Source: JALHNI01 sp044226365
GTDB taxonomy: Bacteria > Acidobacteriota > Terriglobia > Bryobacterales > Bryobacteraceae
DNA: 64,000 nucleotides
Assembly: GCA_044226365.1 (NCBI GenBank)
Contig: JBGAHE010000006.1
Coordinates: 41,710 to 105,709, forward strand
Direction: 5' to 3'
Shown: positions 51,555 through 59,381 of the stretch, one piece after another
Layout of the letters: each line of letters opens with the position of its first letter
Numbering within the stretch: position 1 is the first letter of the stretch
Translations under genes and position numbers: made by a program
The notes under the pieces: model-generated
Seen by the model: only the letters and a program-made list of their open reading frames with translations
Told to the model about the DNA's origin: nothing
Databases searched by the model: none

Positions 51555-53126
51555 CTAAGGCGCCGGCCGCGTTAGCAGAATCCGCCCCGCCCGCTCGCCT
51601 TCCCGAACCGTCACCGCCTCCGAATATCCCTCCTGCCCACGCAGCCATTCCGGGTCCGGCTCGGTCTCCAAACTCTCCACCGCCAGCAGCCGATAGTCCC
51701 CCGGCGCCAGGCCCGTCAAGCGCCAATCGCCCTTGCCATCGGTCAGCACCATGCGCGGCTGCGTCGACCCCACCTTCCACACCAGCACCTGCGTCGCGGC
51801 CATCCGCTTCCCCAACCGGTCCACCGTCACGCCTTCGATCGACGCCGCCGGCTCGCCCACCTCCACCTCGATCATGGCGCGGCTCCCCGGATTCACCGTC
51901 GCCGTCGTCGCCTCCACTCCACCCACCCGCACGCTCTTCACATAGCGATCCCGCGGCAAACCCGTGAACCGCAACGCATACTCGCCCGCCGGCACATTCT
52001 CCGCCTGCGCCGTGCTCAGATGATCCACCGCCGCAAACGGCGACGACTTCAACCCCTGCCCCGGCAGCGGCCGCAAATCCAACCGCAAATTCGGCGAGCT
52101 TCCGGACTCCGGCCACGTCACCGCCACCTGCACCCCGCCCAACCGCGCCATCGGCACCACAAAATTATCCAAATCGCCCCGCACCCGCAGCCGGCTCCGG
52201 TGCTCGGTCGCAAAATTGCCCGCTTGCCCCAGCGCCACCACCGTATACGGCCCCGCCGGCAGCTTCACCATGAACCGCCCCTCGCGATCGGCCACCACGC
52301 CCTGCCGATAGGGATTCTGTCCCTTGCCGAACCACGCCGAAACGAACTCCACCGTCGCCGCGCCCTGCGGGTTCACCCGTCCGCGAATCTCGAACACCGG
52401 CACGCGCTGCAAACGAATCTCGATCCCGCCCACCAGCTTGCCCGCTCCCACCTCCAACACTGTCGCGCCCTGCGGATCCGGCGTCTGCGGAAAATACGTG
52501 CTCACCAACTGCGACGCCGCATCGCTCCCCACGGCATTGCCCGCCGTCAGCGCCTCGCGATACGCCGATCCTTCCGCGCGCACCATGTACTTGCCCGGCG
52601 GCAGAAACGCCAGCCGGTACTCCCCCAAATCGTTCGTAATTCCCACGCTCACCGTCTCGCACACCGGATCGTAGGTCGTCATCGTACAGCGCACCGCATG
52701 CACTGGAGCAAACGCCACCGGGTCATCCGCATCATCGGTCACCTTGCCCGCAATCACCGCATGCGGCGCCAGCCGAATCAGGAAGTCCCGCACGTTCTGA
52801 TCCTTCTCGAGAAAGATCCGCCGCTCGGTACCCATGCTCGACGTCGAAGAAATCGTCGCGCTATAGCCGTTGCGCTCCGCGCTCGCCAGATACAGCCCCG
52901 GCTGCAATCCTTCGAACGCAAAGTCGCCCGTCTCGTTCGTCCGCATCCAACTCGCTTGCCCGGTGTTGTTGTCGAGTTGCTTCAGCGTCACGGTCGCGCG
53001 CGGAATCCCCAGCCCCGTGTTCGTATCCAGCACCCGCCCCGCAATCGCCGTCTTCGGCTCCGGCACCGGCGGGGGTGGCGCCAGCGTCTGGGCCAGCGTA
53101 AGTACGAGCAAAGTCCAGGCGTACAT
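51555..53126 (-). CDS. Carboxypeptidase-regulatory-like domain exported protein
   Basis: 523 residues with signal MYAWTLLVLTLAQTLAPP. A carboxypeptidase-regulatory-like domain (TAIAGRVLDTNTGLGIPRAT, ETGDFAFEGLQPGLYLASAE) is followed by another (IAGKVTDDADDPVAFAPVHA), a central beta-rich part, and a third such domain near 420-510 (ASIEGVTVDRLGKRMAATQV, GKGDWRLTGLAPGDYRLLAV). No barrel or plug is present, so it is a soluble or surface protein, not a TonB receptor. Families of this shape are abundant in Acidobacteria and are probably adhesive or structural; function unknown. Confidence 0.85.
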   Translation of the reverse strand: MYAWTLLVLTLAQTLAPPPPVPEPKTAIAGRVLDTNTGLGIPRATVTLKQLDNNTGQASWMRTNETGDFAFEGLQPGLYLASAERNGYSATISSTSSMGTERRIFLEKDQNVRDFLIRLAPHAVIAGKVTDDADDPVAFAPVHAVRCTMTTYDPVCETVSVGITNDLGEYRLAFLPPGKYMVRAEGSAYREALTAGNAVGSDAASQLVSTYFPQTPDPQGATVLEVGAGKLVGGIEIRLQRVPVFEIRGRVNPQGAATVEFVSAWFGKGQNPYRQGVVADREGRFMVKLPAGPYTVVALGQAGNFATEHRSRLRVRGDLDNFVVPMARLGGVQVAVTWPESGSSPNLRLDLRPLPGQGLKSSPFAAVDHLSTAQAENVPAGEYALRFTGLPRDRYVKSVRVGGVEATTATVNPGSRAMIEVEVGEPAASIEGVTVDRLGKRMAATQVLVWKVGSTQPRMVLTDGKGDWRLTGLAPGDYRLLAVESLETEPDPEWLRGQEGYSEAVTVREGERAGRILLTRPAP

Positions 53127-53446
53127 CTCTTCTCAGGGTAGACGCTGACGCTGCCATAAGTGTGCAGCCACCACCAATCGCGCGCGGGGGTGGTGGATTA
53201 CCACCACCTGTGCTGACTTTCCATCAGCCTCCGGCACCTCCCGCCAAGCTAACTCATTGAAAAAACAGCGCCAAACATTTGGCCGCTCGCGTGCACTACG
53301 AAAGCGCGAAGTAGAATCCTTTTGTCTATCTCCTCGACTGCAAGTTTCTGCTGCTGACCAGTAAGTTCGTCGTCCGGTGCTGAATTCGCTCCTCGGCCCG
53401 TACATCAGGTGAACTCAGCAGCAGATACTTGCAGTTTTTCTTTGGC
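53127..53446. other. Intergenic region with two inverted repeats, no gene
   Basis: 320 bases without a credible gene; a 90-codon frame on the minus strand (53133-53405) has atypical composition and no ribosome-binding site. It contains a perfect 8-bp hairpin GGTGGTGG-ATTA-CCACCACC at 53189-53208, upstream of the 53126 start and so in the leader of the carboxypeptidase-regulatory-like gene, and a long inverted repeat at 53337-53435. Confidence 0.5.
53337..53435. repeat. 21-base inverted repeat flanking a 57-base spacer
   Basis: The 21-base arms 53337-53357 and 53415-53435 are inverted copies with one mismatch (central part CTGCTGCTGA / TCAGCAGCAG). The right arm runs into TTTTTC. The 99-base unit could be a remnant of a small non-autonomous mobile element or the terminator of an unrecognised transcript. 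No target-site duplication is obvious. Confidence 0.55.
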
Positions 53447-55146
53447 CTACTCCGGCAGCGCAAACACCATCAGCTTGTCATCCAACGGCCCGAACTTCGG
53501 ATCGTGCCCACCCGCCGCAATCGCCACATACTGCCGCCCCCGATGCGTATAAATCATCGGCGTCGCCCGCGCACTCGCCGGCAGCTTGGTCTCCCATAAC
53601 AACTCGCCCGTCGCCGTGCGGAACGCCCGAAAATACCCGTCGAGTGTCGCGCCAATCAACGTCACGCCGCTTTCAAGCGCCAGCGGACCGCCCAAATTCA
53701 CCGTCCCCGCCACCGGCCCCAGCTTACCCAACGGCACCTGCCATTTCACCTTGCCCGTACTCGCGTCCACGCCCGTCAACATTCCCCACGGCGGCGCATT
53801 GCACGGCATCCCCGCCGGCGACAGCAACAACCGCCGTGCCATGCCGTAAGGCGTCCCATGCTGCGGCGCAAACTCCATGTCGAATTTGTCCGTCTTCTGC
53901 GCGTCGCGAAACTCCGCCCGCGGAATCAGCCGCACGATCGCCGGCAGATTGTTCACCGGCGTCACGATCACGCCTTGCTTGGCATCGAACGTCATCCCGC
54001 CCCAATGCACCCCGCCGATATTGCCCGGATACACCAACGTCCCGCGCACCGACGGCGGCGTAAACATCCCCTCATAACGCAGCTTCCCCACCGTCTCCTC
54101 GCACCAGCTCTTCATCTCCGGCGTCGCGCCCCACACGGCAAACTTCTCCGGCACCAGATGAATCGAGACCGGCTGCGTCTTGGCGGCCTCCTCGCCGGCC
54201 ACATCGCTCGCTGGCACCGCCCGCTCTTCCACCGGCACCAACGGCTGCCCCGTTTCCCGGTCCAGCAGAAACAGGTTCCCGCTCTTGGACCCCACCCCCA
54301 CCGCGTCCTTCCCCTTCACCTTCAGCAACAACGGCGGCGCCGCCACATCGTAGTCCCACAAATCGTGATGCACCGTCTGGAACGCCCACCGCAACTTCCC
54401 GGTCTTCGCCTCCAGGGCCACCACCGAGTTCCCATGATTCTGCGCCTTGCGCTCTCCGCCGTAATAGTCCGGACTCGGCGATCCTGTCGGGACAAACACC
54501 AACCCCCTCTCCGCATCGCCCACAATCCGCGACCACGCATTCGCCCCGCCCGTCTTCGTCCCCGGAATCGGATCCCACGTCCACACCCGCTTGCCCGTCC
54601 GCACATCGTAACCCCGCACCTCCCCCGACGCGTTATCCGTGAAGCCGTTGTCCGCCACTGCCGATCCCACCACCACCATGTCCCCCATCACGCACGGCGG
54701 CGACGTCTCCTCATACTCCGAAAACTCGTGCGGCGCATTCCGCAGACCTTCGCGTAAATTCACCACCCATTTCTGCTTCCCCGTTTTCGCGTCGAGCCCA
54801 AACATCCGCGCATCCACCGACACCGCAATCACTAACCCGCCCCGCCAAACACTCACCCCCGATTCGTAAAATCGCCATACCCCGCGTCTTTGTTGATCTG
54901 CGGATCGAAGCTCCATAACTCCCGCCCCGTCGCCGGATCGAGCGCAAACACCCGCCCCACCGCCGACGTCCCATACAGCATTCCGTTCGCATACACCGGC
55001 GTCGTCTCAAACGCCGACGGCCTTCCCCGCTTCGGCTGATGCAAGCCCCCGGTCGCGTAGCTCCAGGCCACTTTCAACTGCCCCACATTCTCCGGACCAA
55101 TTTCCGCAGCCATCAAAAGCATTGCCATCCACATCTTCCCTAGCAT
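53447..55146 (-). pseudogene. PQQ-dependent dehydrogenase interrupted by a one-base frameshift
   Basis: Two overlapping frames give one 566-residue pyrroloquinoline-quinone propeller protein if one G is added to the G5 run at about 54859-54863. The N-terminal frame runs from 55146 (MLGKMWMAMLLMAAEIGPEN) to DAGYGDFTNRG and stops. The second continues SVWRGGLVIAVSVDARMFGL to the end at 53447. PQQ-type repeats include VFALDPATGRELWSFDPQIN, FGLDAKTGKQKWVVNL and GNSVVALEAKTGKLRWAFQ. The span is 1700 bases, one short of a multiple of three. Homologues oxidise sugars or alcohols in the periplasm. A homopolymer error in the sequence is as likely as a real mutation. Confidence 0.8.
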
Positions 55147-55164
55147 CCCTGATTTGGGGATAAG

Positions 55165-55941
55165 ATGCGTGTCATGCTTGCCACCGCGCTCTTGCTCCTC
55201 GTCGCCGCCGACCCGCTGGTGCTGCCCCTCCCCGCCGACCCCGGCGTCCCCGATCAGGAAAAATCCGTCATCGGACCCAACGACACCGAGCGCCGCCTCA
55301 GCAACGTCACCCACCCCACCCTCACCGCCCACCTCGCCCCGCGCCCCAACGGCATTAGCGTCATCATCGCTCCCGGCGGCGGCTTCCGCCACCTCGCCAT
55401 CGATAAAGAAGGCCACGACGTCGCCAAGTTCCTCAACACCCTCGGCGTCACCGCCTTCGTCCTCAAATACCGCGCCGGCAGCGACCCCAACCGCGACGTC
55501 GTCCTGCAGCGCTCCATGGACGACTACGCGGCCGCCTTCAAACTCGTCAAAACTCGTGCCTCGGAATGGGGCCTCGATCCCGCCAAAATCGGCCTCATGG
55601 GCTTCTCCGCTGGCGGCGCCATCGCCCTCAAAGCCGCCACCGGACCCGCCGACCTCCGCCCCGCCTTCGTCGCTCCCATCTACGCCGGCGGTATGAACGG
55701 CATCAACGTCCCCCCCGATGCCCCGCCCGCCTTCTTCGCCGCCGCCGACGATGATCCCCTCACCCCCAACGGCACCATCCCCGCTTATCTAGGCTGGAAC
55801 AAAGTCAAACGCCCGGCCACCGTGCACATCTTCGCCCGCGGCGGACACGGCTTCGGCATTCGCAAAATCAATCAGCCCTCGGACCTCTGGCCCGAGCGCT
55901 TCCGCGAGTGGCTGCTCCCCGCCTCTACTGCAACACGGTAA
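55165..55941 (+). CDS. Exported alpha/beta hydrolase (acetyl-esterase/xylanase-accessory-like)
   Basis: 258 residues with a short signal (MRVMLATALLLLVAA). The oxyanion region is IAPGGGFRHLAIDKEGHDVA, the nucleophile elbow is GLMGFSAGGAIAL (Ser), the aspartate is in FFAAADDDPLTP, and the histidine is in IFARGGHGFGIR, giving a complete Ser-Asp-His triad. This is the pattern of acetyl-xylan-esterase/BD-FAE-like hydrolases that remove acetyl groups from plant polymers (family knowledge; substrate inferred). It begins only 18 bases from the divergent PQQ gene, and its end overlaps the convergent radical SAM gene by 17 bases. Confidence 0.9.
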   Translation: MRVMLATALLLLVAADPLVLPLPADPGVPDQEKSVIGPNDTERRLSNVTHPTLTAHLAPRPNGISVIIAPGGGFRHLAIDKEGHDVAKFLNTLGVTAFVLKYRAGSDPNRDVVLQRSMDDYAAAFKLVKTRASEWGLDPAKIGLMGFSAGGAIALKAATGPADLRPAFVAPIYAGGMNGINVPPDAPPAFFAAADDDPLTPNGTIPAYLGWNKVKRPATVHIFARGGHGFGIRKINQPSDLWPERFREWLLPASTATR

Positions 55942-57460
55942 GCGGCGAACTGCCCCGCTTCGGCATCGCCAACTCCGGCATCGGCTTCGCCACAAAGAGC
56001 ATCCGCACCGGCTTCACCAGCAGCCGCGCCCAACGGTTCGCCGTCTTGCGCCGCGCACTATCGGTCGAAATGCCGGTATTGGCATACATCTGCCGATACA
56101 GCTTCGAAATCAGCACAAACGCCAGCCGCGACTTCATCGACTTCACGCAATGCGCCCGCTTCCAGATCGCCTCCAGGCTGTAGAACGAATCCCACACGCC
56201 CTGCGTCCGCTCGCGGATCTCGTCCGAGGCCATCGTCGGATGCGGCGTAAACATCTTCGGCCGCCGCTCGGCTGGAATCAACCAGTACCGCGTAATCGGC
56301 ACGCCGTCCACCCGCTCCACGTCCTCGCCCAGTTTCTTCTCCCAGCGCTCGAAGTCCACCGTGCCGGGAAACGGCGTCATCATCACGAATTGCGCAAAGG
56401 TAATATCGGCTTCTTTCGCCATCGCTGCCGTCGCCGCAAAGCTGTCCGGCCGATCCGTCGGCAATCCGAAAATAAAGGACCCCAGCACATGCACCCCGTG
56501 CTGCTTGAACGTCTGCAAACGCGTCGATAAGCTCGCGCCGCTTTCGTTGAAGTCCTTGAAAACCGCCTTCAGCCCTTCGGCTGTCACGCTCTCCACACCC
56601 ACCAGCGCGCCCTTGATCCGGGCCTCGCGCATCGCATCGAGGAACTGCGGATCTTCCGCCGCCTCCATCGTGATCTGCGTAAAGAACACCATATCGCCCG
56701 GCAATTCCGCCAGCGCCGCCATCAGTTCGAACCGCTCCGCGCGCAAGCCTTTCAGTTCCGCCACGCGCGGCGCGTTCCCCTGACGTTCCGCCAGTTCGAT
56801 ATCCGTCAACGTCACCGGATAGAAGTTGTCATCCGCCAGCGCGATAAAGCGATAGCCCGAACGCCGCAATTCGACGATCTCGGAAACTACCTTTTCCACG
56901 CTGCGCTGCCGCGGTTTCTGCCCGTCGGTCCGCCACACCGAGCAGAACGAACAATGCTTCGGGCACCCCCGCACCGTCTGCACCGACGCCCACATGTAGC
57001 TTTTCTTCGGCAGCAGATCCCACCGCGCCGGCACAAAGTTCTCGCCACTCACCCGTCCGCCGTCGTAGTTTGCCTGTGGCGTCCCCGCCACACAATCAGC
57101 CAGCGCCTTCGCCCACACCACATCGCCGTCGCCGCTCACCACCGCGTGCGCTTGGCCCAACTCGCGTGCCTCTTCCGGATACAGTGTCGCGTGAATGCCC
57201 CCGTACACGACCCACGCCCCCCGCTCGCGGGCGATCTTGCCTAACGCAAATCCGCGCAGCGCATTGCCCGTATGTACGCCAATGCCCACCACGTCGCCGG
57301 GCTGAATCGTCGAGGGATCCAACTGCTCCAGCGTCTCATCGACGATTACCGGATCCCCGTACACCCGGGGCGTCGCCGCTGCCAGAACAAACAACCAGCG
57401 GGGCGTGATCACCCCGATCCCAAACGACACGTCACTCGGGTTCACCAGATGGACACGCAT
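55925..57460 (-). CDS. B12-binding-type radical SAM protein
   Basis: 511 residues from ATG 57460 with AGGAG 6 bases upstream; the adjacent GTG at 57463 is less likely. The N-terminal Rossmann-like domain (about 1-130) has GGIHATLYPEEA and GDGDVVWAKAL but lacks the usual DxHxxG cobalamin motif. The radical SAM core begins VQTVRGCPKHCSFCSVWR with the CxxxCxxC [4Fe-4S] cysteines, then DDNFYPV, and FIFGLPTDRPDSFAATAAMA. The C-terminal region (YWLIPAERRPKMFTPHPTMA) is typical of the same class of B12 radical SAM enzymes. Substrate is unknown; such proteins often modify lipids or natural products. Confidence 0.9.
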   Translation of the reverse strand: MRVHLVNPSDVSFGIGVITPRWLFVLAAATPRVYGDPVIVDETLEQLDPSTIQPGDVVGIGVHTGNALRGFALGKIARERGAWVVYGGIHATLYPEEARELGQAHAVVSGDGDVVWAKALADCVAGTPQANYDGGRVSGENFVPARWDLLPKKSYMWASVQTVRGCPKHCSFCSVWRTDGQKPRQRSVEKVVSEIVELRRSGYRFIALADDNFYPVTLTDIELAERQGNAPRVAELKGLRAERFELMAALAELPGDMVFFTQITMEAAEDPQFLDAMREARIKGALVGVESVTAEGLKAVFKDFNESGASLSTRLQTFKQHGVHVLGSFIFGLPTDRPDSFAATAAMAKEADITFAQFVMMTPFPGTVDFERWEKKLGEDVERVDGVPITRYWLIPAERRPKMFTPHPTMASDEIRERTQGVWDSFYSLEAIWKRAHCVKSMKSRLAFVLISKLYRQMYANTGISTDSARRKTANRWARLLVKPVRMLFVAKPMPELAMPKRGSSPLTVLQ

Positions 57461-57785
57461 CACACTCTCCTTCGAATCAGGCCGCCCGGCCGCAGAAGGC
57501 AGAGGTCGCTAGTTCCATCCGAGTATACAGTGTGTAGACCTGTTAATCCTCCTCAGAATCAAACCCTTTCTCACACTAGTACGTACCTATCTTTAGGACC
57601 CTTCTAATTTCGGGATCCCTTCCCGAAACCCGGAATGACGAATCGGGTTCCGTGTGATAATAGACGCATCAAGTGAAGCCAGAGAAGTGTAGGCCAAGTC
57701 AGTAAACAGTAAATCGTCTGACACAACAATGGCTTTGCAACCCTGACCGCCCCTGAGGCGTCAGTTGGATTAGGACGGTACACGA
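57461..57785. other. Divergent intergenic region upstream of radical SAM and TonB genes
   Basis: 325 bases of clearly lower GC content than the flanks, with no gene. It contains an 8-bp hairpin TTTCGGGA-TCCCT-TCCCGAAA near 57608-57628 and the near-palindrome CTGAGGCGTCAG upstream of tonB. A Shine-Dalgarno-like AGGACGG precedes the tonB ATG. Both divergent genes must have promoters here, but I cannot assign -35/-10 elements. Confidence 0.45.
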
Positions 57786-58802
57786 ATGCCTGGCATTGCG
57801 AACATGCACGACACTGACCCGTCCGCCAGCGCCAACCAGCGCTCGGCGGCCCCTGAAGACGCGCTCGCTTCAGCCCTCGGTGGCAAAGAGCAAGAGCCTT
57901 GGCTCACGGCGTTCATCCGCAACATCAAGGAAACGATCAGTCCGCCTGAGCTTCCGCCGCTCGAAGTTACCTCCAAGCCCATTGCCGTCAAAGACATTTG
58001 GAGCGGTGCTGAAAACGTCGGCCGTTCGCGCTTAGTTTCCGTCGGCCTGCACATCCTCGTCATCGGTACGCTCGTCATCCTCGGCACCAGCCCCGTCGTT
58101 CAGAAAATGGCCAAGGACTCGGTGGCCCTCATCGCCCCGGATCTCGCCCCCTACAAGCCCGCGCCTCCCAAGAAGAGCGCCATGGGCGGTGGCGGCGGCG
58201 GTGGCGACCGGTCCCCCACGCCCCCCAGCCAAGGCAAACTCCCCAAGATTGCTCCCAAGCAGTTCACCCCTCCCATGGCGGTGGTGAACAATCCCAAGCC
58301 CAAGCTCGTCATGGAGCCCACTCTCGTCATCCAGCCTGACGCCCAGTTGCCCAACGTCAACATGCCCGTCATCGGCGACCCGCTCTCCGGCGTCAAGATG
58401 GCTTCGAACGGCCCTGGTTCCGGTGGCGGCATTGGTTCCGGCCCTGGCGGCGGCATCGGTTCCGGCGGTGGTCCCGGCTTTGGCGCCGGCACCGGCGGCA
58501 ACACCGGCGGCGGCGCTTACAAGATCGGTGGCGGCGTGTCCGCCCCGGCCGTCATTCTGAAGGTCGAACCCGAATATTCGGAAGAAGCCCGCAAGGCCAA
58601 GTTCCAGGGCACCGTGCTCCTCTCCGTTGTTGTCGACGAAAAGGGCAACCCGCGCGACCTCCGCGTCGTCCGTCCCCTCGGTCTAGGCCTCGACGAAAAG
58701 GCCATCGAAGCCGTCATGAAGTGGCGCTTCCGCCCCGGCTTGAAGGACGGCCGCGCCGTCCCGGTCTCGGCCTACGTCGAAGTCAATTTCCGTCTGCTGT
58801 AG
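57786..58802 (+). CDS. tonB: TonB-family energy transducer
   Basis: 338 residues. A cytoplasmic N-terminal region of about 80 residues (long for TonB) precedes one transmembrane helix at about 80-104 (SRLVSVGLHILVIGTLVILG). A proline/glycine-rich periplasmic spacer follows (KPAPPKKSAMGGGGGGGDRS, then Gly repeats GGGIGSGPGGGIGSGGGP). The C-terminal TonB domain is at about 250-338: ILKVEPEYSEEARKAKFQGT, VLLSVVVDEKGNPRDLRVVR, EAVMKWRFRPGLKDGRAVPV. It should energise the outer-membrane receptors, three of which are in this window. ExbD is at the left end and ExbB is not seen. Its last 20 bases overlap the convergent gene. Confidence 0.93.
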   Translation: MPGIANMHDTDPSASANQRSAAPEDALASALGGKEQEPWLTAFIRNIKETISPPELPPLEVTSKPIAVKDIWSGAENVGRSRLVSVGLHILVIGTLVILGTSPVVQKMAKDSVALIAPDLAPYKPAPPKKSAMGGGGGGGDRSPTPPSQGKLPKIAPKQFTPPMAVVNNPKPKLVMEPTLVIQPDAQLPNVNMPVIGDPLSGVKMASNGPGSGGGIGSGPGGGIGSGGGPGFGAGTGGNTGGGAYKIGGGVSAPAVILKVEPEYSEEARKAKFQGTVLLSVVVDEKGNPRDLRVVRPLGLGLDEKAIEAVMKWRFRPGLKDGRAVPVSAYVEVNFRLL

Positions 58803-59376
58803 GCGGCTGCTGCATGGCTGCCGCCATGCTCGACACCCAGCCCCGCAGCCAGTCGATATAGGCTCGGCTCTTCGGCCGCTGATTGTTGTACATCAGCTCT
58901 TCGCGCTGCAGAAACGCTAGTACGCGCACCACATCCTGATCCGTAAATGCCTCGCCTTCGGCCGAGGCTTTTTCTCTGAACTCCGCAAATCGCGCCTCGA
59001 ATTCCCGCTGCACCTCACCGGGCTCACCCACCGGCTTCCCGCGCCGTCCGTCCATCATCGCTCCTAACGCTTCCCGCACGTCCAGGTCCCGCGCCTTCGC
59101 CTTCACCGCGGAGAAGAACAGCATCCCCACCATCGTCAGCAACAGCGGCTCGTGCGCCCGCAAGAACCGCTCGCTCGTATCGAGATCCGCATTCGGATAC
59201 TCCGCCGGCAGGTCAAACATCGGCTCCCGCTCCCTCGCCTGCAGCAGATATTCGCAGTTGAACGGACAGTCGATCGTCCGCTCCCGCTCCTCGCCACAGC
59301 ACGGCGCACAGATGTCTTTCTCCAGCGCCGGACAATGCCGTCGCGGCGGTCGCGTCTCGCAAATCGCACAACTCAT
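58783..59376 (-). CDS. Cysteine-rich hypothetical protein (zinc-ribbon-like N-terminus)
   Basis: 197 residues. The first 41 residues hold eight cysteines: C3xxC6, C15, C23xxC26C27, C37xxxC41 (MSCAICETRPPRRHCPALEK, then DICAPCCGEERERTIDCPFN), likely one or two zinc sites. The rest is helical and charged (ERFLRAHEPLLLTMVGMLFF, QREFEARFAEFREKASAEGE, DQDVVRVLAFLQREELMYNN). No enzyme motif. It lies between the convergent tonB gene (20-base overlap) and the large TIGR03437 gene 5 bases downstream. It resembles small acidobacterial proteins annotated as hypothetical. Function unknown. Confidence 0.82.
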   Translation of the reverse strand: MSCAICETRPPRRHCPALEKDICAPCCGEERERTIDCPFNCEYLLQAREREPMFDLPAEYPNADLDTSERFLRAHEPLLLTMVGMLFFSAVKAKARDLDVREALGAMMDGRRGKPVGEPGEVQREFEARFAEFREKASAEGEAFTDQDVVRVLAFLQREELMYNNQRPKSRAYIDWLRGWVSSMAAAMQQPPTADGN

Positions 59377-59381
59377 CTCTC

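Noticed and set aside
53133..53405. 90-codon minus-strand frame in the intergenic region
   Set aside because: No ribosome-binding site and atypical Arg/Ser-rich composition; it spans part of the inverted repeat.
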